Assembly (NCBI GenBank): GCA_013368375.1
Contig: JAACJP010000011.1
Location: 496,001-560,000 of the forward strand
Length of the DNA stretch: 64,000 bases
DNA from: Tricholomella constricta
Lineage: Eukaryota > Basidiomycota > Agaricomycetes > Agaricales > Lyophyllaceae
Direction: 5' to 3'
Within the stretch, counting starts at the first letter, position 1. Each line of letters opens with the position of its first letter. Below are positions 8,936 to 18,793 of this stretch, one piece after another. The notes beneath the pieces were generated by a model. The model was given only the letters and a program-made list of their open reading frames with translations. It did no database searches and was not told the origin of the DNA. Made by a program: the position numbers and the translations under genes.

Positions 8936-10566
8936 GATTCTCTTTCACTCAAAGGAAGTGATCCATAACGGGCTGGGCAGCGGCGGTCTTGTTCATCAAG
9001 TTGCGAGAGAATAAATCCTACGGCCATGTAGCTAGTATCAACTGATAGTATTACTGGCTTATCAGAGGTATAGTCAATTGAACGTAGTGCGGGTGCAGAT
9101 GAGACAATTTTCTTGAGGGTTTTGAAAGCTTCTTGACAACGATCGGTCCATAGAAATTCTGCATCCTTTCAGATCAACTCAGTTAAGGGTCTAACAAGTT
9201 GCGAATAATCCTTGATCCAAATACGAACTGTTCTGCAAAGGCCTAGAAAACCTCTAACTTCTTTTACTGTTGTTAGGACGGGCCAATTAAAAATCTTTTG
9301 AACACGGTCATCTGCTGGAAGTCGTCCTTCTGAATTACATTTTTGTCCAATAATGAGTACTTCTTGGCGGCAGATTTGCATTTTACTTGGAGAGAATCGG
9401 GCTCCTACACACTTGATTCGATGCATAATGCGGTGGACATCATGTGCATGTTCCCATATAAAACGGCGGATACCTGAATTTTCTTTTAATGTCTCTGGTT
9501 TTCCATCCGAGTCAAGATACTGAGATTTGGGTCCTTTAATAGGGAGATCATCGATGAATACATTAGCTTTATGAGGCATCTCATCTTGTAATACAAAAGC
9601 CATGCAATTTTGAAATTCAGCTGGAGAATTGGTATATCCCATTGGGAGAGATGTATGGCGGAGGAGTCCTAGAGGGGTATAGAAGGCAGTCATATCACGA
9701 GAAATCGGATCGAGTCTTCTGGCATCAAATCCCCAGAAGAGGTCAAAGACAGTATAACATTGGTGTTCTCCATAGGCTTCTACAAAATCATCTAGAATTG
9801 GAAGTTGGCCAGCATCACGGATTGTTACTTCATTCAAAGGTTGTAAATTATGGACAAGGCGAAGAGAACCATTCTTCTTCTTTACACAAAACCATTGATG
9901 ATGGTAGGAGGATTGACTGGGTTCATAAACACCTGCATCGATCTTGCTTCGAAGGAGCTTGATAACGTCTTCTCGAATACCAGGTGGAATAGGTATATTT
10001 CTAGTTTCCCATGGGGTGTGTGGAATGGTAGGCATAATATAATCGGAGAAGTATTCTTGGCTAAGGGAACCACAGTCTTTTTCTTCAAAGGCCAGAGTTT
10101 CTTGATTTAGTAGAAGAATATGCTTGAATAATTTTTCTTCTTCTGGCCATAAGAAATCATCGGGGTTTAAATCGATACTTGATAGACGATCTTCTGTAAG
10201 GTGTTCTGATGCTGAAAAGTTTGGTGGATGTGGAGATAATGGGGGAAGGCTATCAAGTGGATTTTGGGGAACACGGCGGTGAACTCTAGCTTCTTCAGGA
10301 AAGGTGCCCGAAACAGGGTGTACTTTCTGATCTACGCGCTTGTACATGGTGAATGACTGAGGATTTTCAAGCTTGCTGCTAAGTTCATTAGTGGGAAATA
10401 TAAAGAGATCATCATCTGACATAGATGAATCATTATACGGTAGCAGGAAATTACTAGTAGCAGTAGCTGAATCTATCGCATTTATCGTGTCTGGTTTGAA
10501 ATCTGAGGTATTCAATGGTGTGCTCTTAGCAACAACACCAAGAAGAGTGCCTGTCATTTTCATCAC
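8936..10566 (-). pseudogene. pol: E reverse transcriptase and start of RNase H
   Basis: The minus-strand frame encodes an RT domain: WFCVKKKNGSLRLVHNLQPLN, the LPMGYTNSPAEFQ block and the catalytic VFIDDLPIKGP. It continues to KEVRGFLGLCR and LTELI. A TGA at 9169 (CGA in a working copy would be one transition away) stops it, but the frame stays open into RNase H (VILSVDTSYMAVGFILSQLD) until D's LTR interrupts it at 8935. The remaining RNase H and integrase are absent from the window. The start at 10566 overlaps the preceding frame by 41 nt in another phase, so a frameshift joins them. Confidence 0.8.
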
Positions 10567-13500
10567 TTGAACTATAAAATTGGGTAGGTGGGTAGTATTC
10601 GAAATCTTGACTTGGATGCTGGGGTGGCTGTAATTGAAAATGATGAGACTCGAATCCGAATTCGGTGACAGGTGTCAGAACTTCCGAAACATTCGCGAGG
10701 AACGATTGCATTACACTGTCGGTTATATTATTGGAGTTCAGGGGCGATGACGGGGGTGTTGGTGGTTGTATAAATTCTGGAGGAGATAGTCTTCCTTCAT
10801 TGATTTGAGAATCAGGATTATCGGGGGCAGGATTAATTTGACTTGAAGTGGTGAGCGTAATAATGGGATTGGAATTTGATGGCGCCAGCAATGTAGTGTT
10901 CTGTTCTAATGTTAAACCTTCCTTTGTGACATTGAATTCATGGCTCAAGGTGGATACATATTGCATGGTATCAGGTTCGATAACCGAGTTTGTAGATATA
11001 CGCAAGGGAGTGTGAGGTTGCGAATAGGACTCATTCTGGATATTTTCAATAATTGACCTTTGTTGTAGCGCTTGAGTATGATATGGTGGTTGGTTTTCTA
11101 AGTTGGGATCGAGTTTCTTCCGTTTCAGGACACGTTGAAGAGAGGATATCAAGGAGTGATTTAATGAGGCACTGGATTCACTGTGTGGATAACTAAGTGT
11201 CTCAGACTGCTTGGTATTACAAGAAATAGGGTCCTCATTTCCTATAGACATGGCTTCACCAAAATTCTTATCTACGGCGTGGACGCTTGGCTGGCAATCA
11301 TACTGGTTAATAGCAATGGATGCTATGGGAGAAGGAAGCTTGCCTGACTTGTTTCCATCTAATTCACAGGCTGGTCTTTTGCGTGACGAGTAATCAAAGA
11401 CAATCGCAACGGTGGATGAGGCAGACAAGGACTGTGGGAAATTGTTACCCGAATTGGCTGTAACCCAGGAATCTGGCGCAGGGTCGACTTTGACATGAAC
11501 AGCAGACATCGTCGGGGACTCGAAGGGGTGAGAGAATGTAGAAATATCATTGCTGAGAGGTTCTAACGTTCCTGATTCGACGACGGGATCTAGAAAAGGT
11601 GTAAAGTCCAATGAGTCAGCTTCAGGAGCATTCATGGATGCGGGGAAGGCGAAAAACTCTTGACAATCTGTGGAATTGTGATGAAGCAGGGTAGATATAG
11701 AAGAGTGGCGGGTAGGCGGGGCATCGGGTATACTGGAGAGAGGAACCGAGAGGTGATCGGAATTCAAATGTCTACTCGTACCTGAAGAGGCTGATCGAGA
11801 AGCAAAGGGGTAGTTACCCTTCTCTTTAATTATCGAATCATGGAGTTCATACTCCGCGCATGGACTGTTGGCGAGTCTGATAAGTGTTTCGGCTGCCTCG
11901 AGATCTTCGTTCACTATTAAAGGGGCTTGGGGCTGAGGAGAATTTGGCGGCATAGACGTAACACGAGGGGAGAATAGCAGTGGTGCTTCAATACTCTGAG
12001 CAACAAAATAGTCGATATTTGATAGTGTCGCTTTCAATGCAAGATCTGAATTATTAAGTGCTGCTAAGCTGTCTGGCATTGTTGATACAGATGGAGTGTG
12101 CGCACCAAGAGCGCTCAATAACATTGGTTCAGCTATACAATAGTTGCGTTCAGGATTCTGAGGATACGGAGAGTCAGAAGAAGAGTTCAATGAAGAGGTG
12201 TTTGGAGCGTATTGCTGGCCGTGGTCAATGGAAAAGACTGGAGGTGAAATAAGCTTACTGTGCTTTAGCAAATTAGTCCACGAGGTTGTGACTTCCAACG
12301 TGGGTGGAGATTTGACTTCATCAAGTTCCTTGCTTTCTGTACCATGACTTAGCACAGATTCTAACGTGTTTATGACGGGCAAGGAATTTTCTTTCAATGT
12401 TTCATGAGATGAAAAAGAAAATTGATTCCGACTATCTAAATCCAATCTACAACCTTGCACATACTGACTAGCTGGTAGTACTTTGGGTGGCTCAACGTCT
12501 TCGTTTAGCTGTTCAAAGTCCAGGTCAGCAGCAGCAAGAGAGTTCAAGGATAAAAGAAGTTTACCAGAGTCAAATGTGCTTGGACTTGAGGATGGAGGTG
12601 TCTTACGTTTGCGTGAAGATGTCTGGAGAACCTCAGGTTCCTTGGAGGTTGTGGCTTGAGAAGGCATAGTACTGCTGCTAAACGTGAGATGTGAACAGTC
12701 AGAGAATGAATGATCATGTGCGTGCAGGCAGAGGAATGGGTTGGAATCAGCATAAGTCTTGCATTCGGTAGTGGTTGGGATTGGCGATGAGGTGTGGGGA
12801 CGAGATAATTTTGGAGATACCGGAATAGGTGAATTAGAATGTTGAGAAGGTGTTACGGGTATGGGCGACTCACTGGATAGAAGACTAACAGAGGGGATGT
12901 TCGAAGCTGGAATGAGGGCGGGCTTTAGCTCCTTTGCTGATGAATTTTGAACCATAATATCATGCAATCGAGAATGTTCTGTGTTGATATTCTTAAGGGT
13001 TGGAGGCAGTTGGGCATGATCACGGACCTGTTCGAGAGCAAGAAGGGCTGGTGCTGGAGGGCGACGTGGGAGTGCACGGGTTAGCGCAATCTGGGCTCGG
13101 GCTTTGCTGCCACCTTCAGAAATAAAGAGGGGTGTACCTAGAGTGTTAAGTTCATGTTCAAGGCGCTCAACATATCTCCGACGAGCTTCACCAGGGCTGG
13201 GAGATCGAGAAGGGGGCACTGAGAAATCTGTCATGTCGTCATCAGCATTATCAAAGTCATATGTGCTTCTCCAGTCAGCAGAGAGATCGGAATAGTTATC
13301 ATCGGAGTAGTAGGGACGTTCAGTACTTGACGGACCATTGTTATACCAATCAGTATGTTCCAGAGGACGATCTTTCTTTGGTCGGACGCGTGCTTCAAGA
13401 CGATTGATTTTAGCAATCAGTGACTCAGCGTGCGGTGATAGTTTTTGAGAACGAGGACTACGAGGATCATTTTCACTTGAGATAATCACTGGGGCAGGTA

Positions 13501-14077
13501 AGTTTAATTCGGGTGGTGGAAGAGAAGGATTGAGAGTGTGAGAGCTTGTACCAATGTTTGCGAGAACGGGCGTCGAAAGTATTGGGGACTCAGTCAGTTC
13601 TTGTGGGCCTTCAAACCATGATGGAATAGCATTCCGCCAGACTTCGTCATAGTAGAGGCCATGTGGATATGTTCCAACGTCAGCGGATACAAGTGGTTCA
13701 TAAGTGTCATAAGGTCGTACGATGGTGATGTGCATTTCGCATGAGTGTGTGGCTGGCTGAGGAGTTCCGGGACTAAACATTTGAAGGGAGGCGTCAAATA
13801 GAACTAGGTTTTCAACTTGATATCCTTGAACGATTCGGGGATCGAAACGGACACCCATTAATGAAGAGATAAGGACGGGAGAATGGTGTTCGCCATTCTC
13901 AAAAACATGATGAGCAAAGCCTTGCATTTGCCTAATCTGAGGAATGTACATGTCTGTATGGCTGCCTAGGGACTACGTGGTAGGCTGGAAGAGGAAGGGG
14001 AACTCGATTCTCGGGTATAAGGGTATATTGATCTGGGGTGTCACGATGAGTTACAGGGGTCGGAACGAGATCAGGAT
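10526..14077 (-). pseudogene. E polyprotein linker, second part
   Basis: A 1,141-residue open frame runs from 13951 to 10526, in the same phase as the preceding part. The two are separated by 126 nt with three stops. Those 126 nt contain a candidate 53-nt intron (GTCAGT...CCCCAG), but removing it alone does not restore phase. The first ~90 residues (FENGEHHSPVLISS ... VENLVLFDASLQMF) resemble a block in the first part (about 16690-17030). The rest is Ser/Pro-rich and low in recognisable structure. It lies between protease and RT, where Ty3-type elements normally have only a short connector. I do not recognise a function. Confidence 0.55.
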
Positions 14078-17000
14078 TTACTGACCTGGATGCAGGGTTA
14101 CGGATGACTGGCGTTCAGCACGAAGGACCATGATGGGGGAGGGATAGTCGTAGTGAATACATTCAGTAGCAAAACCCTGTTGCATATACGGCCGAGTAGA
14201 GTCGAAAATGCGGAAGTAAGGGCAATGGTACCTGAAGTAATGACGGGTGCCTCGACCATCGTCGACGGTGTTGAGATAGAGGCAAAATTCGGGCGTCAAG
14301 AAGTCTAAGCAGGTAGCGCGAATACCGTCGTCGATGAGGGATCGAGCTTCACGGAAGCTGTTGATAACCGGATTTACTAAATTAAAAGCTACGGCATCGT
14401 CAGCGTGTTCGTAGGGCGAAATGAAATGAGTGTCGAAGTATCCGTTGGGTCCTGGCTTCCCGTGAGGTCGGCCTTCCCAGGTAGCGGGGCTGTCTTCGGA
14501 GGTGTGACGATCGCGGGGGTACCTGGAGTCGTACGTCGAATACTTGGTGTAAGTTGTTGGCCTTGACGACGGAAGGAGGCTGTCTGCTTGTTCCCTTTGC
14601 CAGAGTTCGAGTCGGATGGCTTGGCGTTGAGGGGTCTCGGGGAAGCCTTTCCAGTCAGCTGAGATAACACGGGTGGTTCGAATAATGTTGGCGGCATTGA
14701 GGAAGGGAACGGCGAAGTCGGATTTGGAGTCGATAGATTCGGGGTCCGGAGTAGAAGGAGAGTTGTCGGTATCTAGCAGGGGATGGTTATTGGCCTCGCC
14801 TTCAAAGTCGAACATGAAATGGTGGCAGACTACTGGGGTCTTGTGCTTGGCGCACCACGCTGGGTGGCCAGGAGGGGGAGTGGATTTATCGATGGGTACG
14901 CGAATTGGGGTGTCTATACCGGCTTGAAAGGTGTCGAAGCTTCGTGCGTCGACAAATCCGTACTCATCACGGTCTTGAGTTACTCGTTGGTAAATCAAAT
15001 TCATGTCGTATTTGAAAGCAGGGCGGCTACGGGCAAGAACGAGTTCAGAGGGTGGAACGGGGGATGGAGGGGAAGCTGCACGGTCCGGAATCATGTTGAG
15101 AAGTTCGTTTACTGCATCATCCCAAGTGTCAGCATGCTGAGGGTCATCAAACACGTTCAGGTGCTCACCAATGGCATGCCCAAGTGAATCTTGAGGGAGA
15201 TCACGAGCTGCAAACCGTGGGGATACATCCATCTCGTCGCTGGAGGAGTCGGGTGTCATGAGGTCGGGAGTTGAGTCGCTGTGATCGTCCTCGTCACTAG
15301 GTTTCGCAAGGAAAGATGCTAGGAACTCTGGAGAGGCGTTAGATTCATTGTGCTCATCGTGGAGATTCGATAAAATTGACTTACACCTTAGTTGTTCGTC
15401 AACTTCGGGGTTCGTCACATTGGAATGGTCTTGGGGATGGCTGGCAGGTAGAGGGGTCGGCAGAGGAGTAGGTAATGGTACCGGATTGAGTCTTGGGGCA
15501 GGGACAGTGAGAGGCGCTGCTAGGAGTTCTGGAATCGAAGGTAGCGGGGCAAGCAGAAGGTGCTGGGATGGCGTGCGAGGTCGGAAGGGGAGAAGTAGTA
15601 CAGCGGGGTTGATCGTCGTTATCAAAGGTGATAGGTTGTTGGAAGAAGGGATGGGAGCACTCGTGCCAGTCTCGTTGGCATCCGTCGTGCTCAGAGGGTC
15701 GGGGTATCGTAATTCCCGAAGTTCGAGGGGTACGTCCTTGTCGGCAAGCCAATCGTTGGCTGTCGTTCCATCGGGTGCAGCTGAACTCATCATTTCCTGC
15801 GAAAAAACTGAAGAGGTATTGTCGTTGTCTTGAGTGAAAGATTCAGAGTGACTGGGGAAGTTAAATGTACGGGAGGAACAGTGGTCGATTACATTCGGCC
15901 GGTCTACGGTAGTGGAAGCGATATACAAGGAGTTGGGGTGGTCTGAAGGGAGCGGCTTAGGATTACGGGGAGGAGGTGAGATGATGACGGAGGTAATGGA
16001 GTCGTCTGCGGGCTTGAGCTTACGGCCTGAAGAAAGAGAATCAGGCAGGTCAGCTAGAGGCGAAAATGGATTCTGGAGAGACGCACGAATGGGTGGCAGA
16101 GGAAGAGGAGACCTTCCATCACGGCGATGGCGATTCCTGCGCTTGGCGCGTTGGGAACGAGCAGTCGAGCCAGTGTCGACGCTGGCTGCAGCAGTCGAAG
16201 AGGAGAGGGAATGCGTACCAATGGTCCTCTTCCTTCTACGTCTCGTCTTCGTCCAACCTGTCTCTTCCTCACTGCTCTCCATATCCTCATCTTCTTCCTT
16301 CTCTATCCCATCATCCCGCGTGTCGGTCGAACGTTCGAAGGGCGCACTAGCTTGGGTAGTGGCAGTCGGGGCACGATAAACGCGAACAGGCTCGACTTCA
16401 GGAAAGAGAGAGACGTCGAAGGGACGGAGCGGCCCAGCCGCAAGAGCGAGTACAGAGGCAGAGGGTTGAGGAGATGAGGGAGAGGAAGTCCGAATGATAG
16501 AGTTGATGAATTCCTGAGTGATCGGAAATTCGTCACGCGGTTGCGGATGATCGGTGCGAGTTCCTTGCGAAATCTGAGAATACAATTGGAACGGGGAAGG
16601 AGTACGGTTATCGGCTTCGAAAGTAGAAGGGGTATCGGTGACAATAGATAAATCCGGGGTGCGTCTAACAGGAGGAGGAGGAGAGGCATTGTACATGACG
16701 TTCGGCATGGCAAGGTCCTGGTCAACAAAGGTCAGGTACACATTACCAGATCGGACAGCAGGGGTTCCTGACCCATTGGGAAACGAGATCATGGACACAT
16801 CGAACAAGGCCATGTTCTCAACGAGGCCTCCGTCAAGGGGGCCAGGATCAATACGGACCAAACGGGGTGCAGCTATGATGACCGAGTGAGTTCCTTCAAT
16901 ACCGTGAGAAATCCTGTCCCATATCATGGACAAGACGTCGAGCTGGGCCCGTGTCTGCATGACCGTCATGTTGGGGACAATAGAAATGGCGGGGGGAGGC

Positions 17001-18793
17001 GGTACCACATCATTGGGAGGAAGTGCAAAGAGATAAAGCGGAGGAGGTGAGATTGAGGGCATTGAGATAGCTGAGTTAGGTTCTTCTGTTTGTGTATATT
17101 GAAATGTGGGGATATTGGTAGAGTTGAGAGCCTCATGTTCAAACTTATATACTGTTCTTTCCTGTGCAGTACAGATTTGGAGAACAATGAACCTATGTAA
17201 CCGTATGGCAAAGCCATCTGAAATCCTGAATTCCTCCATTGTCCTCTTAATCCAGTCTGATGAGAGACCATAGACTTGTGTTGACTTCAATACCTTGACG
17301 CGTTGCGCGCATGCACGTACTTGGTGGAGATCTCTGATCTGCTTAGCAAGATTTCCTAAACTGGATCCGATCTGTGAGATTGATTTAATGCTGTGCAGTT
17401 CATCAATTTTGGGAAACTGATCGAGAGATTTGATGTCATTCTGAGTCAGTTGTCGGGCTATAGTTGTATTGATTACTGGTGACTTATGATATGGGATGAC
17501 TTCCTGTGATAGATGTGAGTCATTAAACCTTGAATCAATTTTCAAGCTGTCAGATTCTAAAGTTTCAAAGTCTTCTGGAAACAGATTGATGAATTGTCGC
17601 TCTGTAGAAGTGTCAATAGGCGTGGGAATAATGTCTGAAATTTTCGATTCAGAGGGATTGAGAATCGAGTTCTGCACATATAATCCTGATAATTGCTCCC
17701 AAAATTCAGAAGAAAATTCTAAAGCTTCAATAGGGTCTTCACAAGCAATGGGGCTTTTCTGAGTGACTATTCCTACTGTAAAAGGATTAACTTGAGGAGG
17801 CTGCTGTAGATTGAAAGGATAATCCGGTCGTGGTGCACGATCTTTCACTAAGAGTTCGAGAGAAATGTTAGAGTTCTTCCGATCCTTGAAGAGGAGATAA
17901 GTTCCATCAATTCTTTCATCGATAGAGACCAAATTCTGACGCTGCCATGGACATCCGAGCAATAAATCGAAAGGCATGTCATCTCCGACGTATAAGTTAG
18001 CGATAGTTTTGACACTTCCACACCTTAATACAATGTCTGAGATATGTCCCTGGAGATTTCCTGCTCCACCATTGGCATCGCTGATGACTACCTTACGTTG
18101 AGGATCTATAGGTGTTTCTGCTAAGTCACGGACAAAATCTCGGTTAATAACATTTAATTCTGATCTGGTATCAATGATGGCCAAGACTCGCTTATCTTCT
18201 AACCGAAGGGGAATACGGATCAAACTCGTAGAGTCTCGTGAGTTTGCGGCATTTGCGGCACTTGCGGCATCTGCGGCATTTGCGGCACTTGCGGCATCTG
18301 CGGCATTTGCGGCAAATGCGGCAATGTGTTCCACTGCCGGCGGCTTGGAATTAAGGTTTTTACATTTCATCAGATCAACCAACTGATCGGAGACTTCCCG
18401 AGAAGAAGCAAGGACCTCACCGAGTCGTAACGTAAGGGGTGTGTTCAAGATCTGGGTGACTACTTGTTTTTCATCAACCTGAGCTGAAATCTGAGATTGC
18501 CTAACAGGTGCACGTGTTTTGGATTGTCCTTGTTGTTGACTTGATTGCTGTGGGTTGGTTCGAGGCGGATTGGCATCAACCATTACAACATCGTCAGTTG
18601 TCCGTTGAACTACACGTGGTTGCCTTACGTCTACAGGGGTTGGAGTGATGTCTTCCAGAGGAATTCTTGGTTCTTTGGGTGCTTTCGAAGGGCCTACATT
18701 CCGTGTTCTAAATCCATCAGCTGGTGGATCACGCTGAGGTTCTTTGCCTTTTCTGATAGGTCGAGTTACTTTATTGATTGCGTCTTTACGAGC
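14078..18793 (-). CDS. E protease and linker, first part
   Basis: This frame is open from just after the gag stop (18793) to a TAA at 14078; its first ATG is at 18583. An aspartic-protease region (IPLRLEDKRVLAIIDTRSELNVINRDF ... FDLLLGCPWQRQNLV in overlapping blocks) is at about residues 130-225 of the ATG form. The catalytic triplet reads DTR instead of DTG; GGA to AGA would explain it and should inactivate the enzyme. An Ala-rich tandem repeat precedes it. A block at 16690-17030 (SHGIEGTHSVIIAAPRLVR ... VENMALFDVSMISF) recurs in the next part. An acidic/basic stretch (EEDEDMESSEEE then RRRRKR) and a globular-looking C-terminus (about 14080-14700) follow. The function beyond protease is unknown. 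Confidence 0.6.
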   Translation of the reverse strand, partial: ARKDAINKVTRPIRKGKEPQRDPPADGFRTRNVGPSKAPKEPRIPLEDITPTPVDVRQPRVVQRTTDDVVMVDANPPRTNPQQSSQQQGQSKTRAPVRQSQISAQVDEKQVVTQILNTPLTLRLGEVLASSREVSDQLVDLMKCKNLNSKPPAVEHIAAFAANAADAASAANAADAASAANAANSRDSTSLIRIPLRLEDKRVLAIIDTRSELNVINRDFVRDLAETPIDPQRKVVISDANGGAGNLQGHISDIVLRCGSVKTIANLYVGDDMPFDLLLGCPWQRQNLVSIDERIDGTYLLFKDRKNSNISLELLVKDRAPRPDYPFNLQQPPQVNPFTVGIVTQKSPIACEDPIEALEFSSEFWEQLSGLYVQNSILNPSESKISDIIPTPIDTSTERQFINLFPEDFETLESDSLKIDSRFNDSHLSQEVIPYHKSPVINTTIARQLTQNDIKSLDQFPKIDELHSIKSISQIGSSLGNLAKQIRDLHQVRACAQRVKVLKSTQVYGLSSDWIKRTMEEFRISDGFAIRLHRFIVLQICTAQERTVYKFEHEALNSTNIPTFQYTQTEEPNSAISMPSISPPPLYLFALPPNDVVPPPPAISIVPNMTVMQTRAQLDVLSMIWDRISHGIEGTHSVIIAAPRLVRIDPGPLDGGLVENMALFDVSMISFPNGSGTPAVRSGNVYLTFVDQDLAMPNVMYNASPPPPVRRTPDLSIVTDTPSTFEADNRTPSPFQLYSQISQGTRTDHPQPRDEFPITQEFINSIIRTSSPSSPQPSASVLALAAGPLRPFDVSLFPEVEPVRVYRAPTATTQASAPFERSTDTRDDGIEKEEDEDMESSEEETGWTKTRRRRKRTIGTHSLSSSTAAASVDTGSTARSQRAKRRNRHRRDGRSPLPLPPIRASLQNPFSPLADLPDSLSSGRKLKPADDSITSVIISPPPRNPKPLPSDHPNSLYIASTTVDRPNVIDHCSSRTFNFPSHSESFTQDNDNTSSVFSQEMMSSAAPDGTTANDWLADKDVPLELRELRYPDPLSTTDANETGTSAPIPSSNNLSPLITTINPAVLLLPFRPRTPSQHLLLAPLPSIPELLAAPLTVPAPRLNPVPLPTPLPTPLPASHPQDHSNVTNPEVDEQLRCKSILSNLHDEHNESNASPEFLASFLAKPSDEDDHSDSTPDLMTPDSSSDEMDVSPRFAARDLPQDSLGHAIGEHLNVFDDPQHADTWDDAVNELLNMIPDRAASPPSPVPPSELVLARSRPAFKYDMNLIYQRVTQDRDEYGFVDARSFDTFQAGIDTPIRVPIDKSTPPPGHPAWCAKHKTPVVCHHFMFDFEGEANNHPLLDTDNSPSTPDPESIDSKSDFAVPFLNAANIIRTTRVISADWKGFPETPQRQAIRLELWQREQADSLLPSSRPTTYTKYSTYDSRYPRDRHTSEDSPATWEGRPHGKPGPNGYFDTHFISPYEHADDAVAFNLVNPVINSFREARSLIDDGIRATCLDFLTPEFCLYLNTVDDGRGTRHYFRYHCPYFRIFDSTRPYMQQGFATECIHYDYPSPIMVLRAERQSSVTLHPGQ
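18238..18326 (-). repeat. Ala-rich tandem repeat in E polyprotein
   Basis: A 27-bp period (three 9-mers GCGGCATTT, GCGGCACTT, GCGGCATCT in plus-strand view) repeats about three times. It encodes AANAADAAS-type repeats just before the protease. It is likely a slippage-prone spacer. Confidence 0.75.

Noticed and set aside
14783..16379. Plus-strand frames of 134-161 codons in E
   Set aside because: They are antisense shadows of the much longer minus-strand polyprotein and carry no motif.
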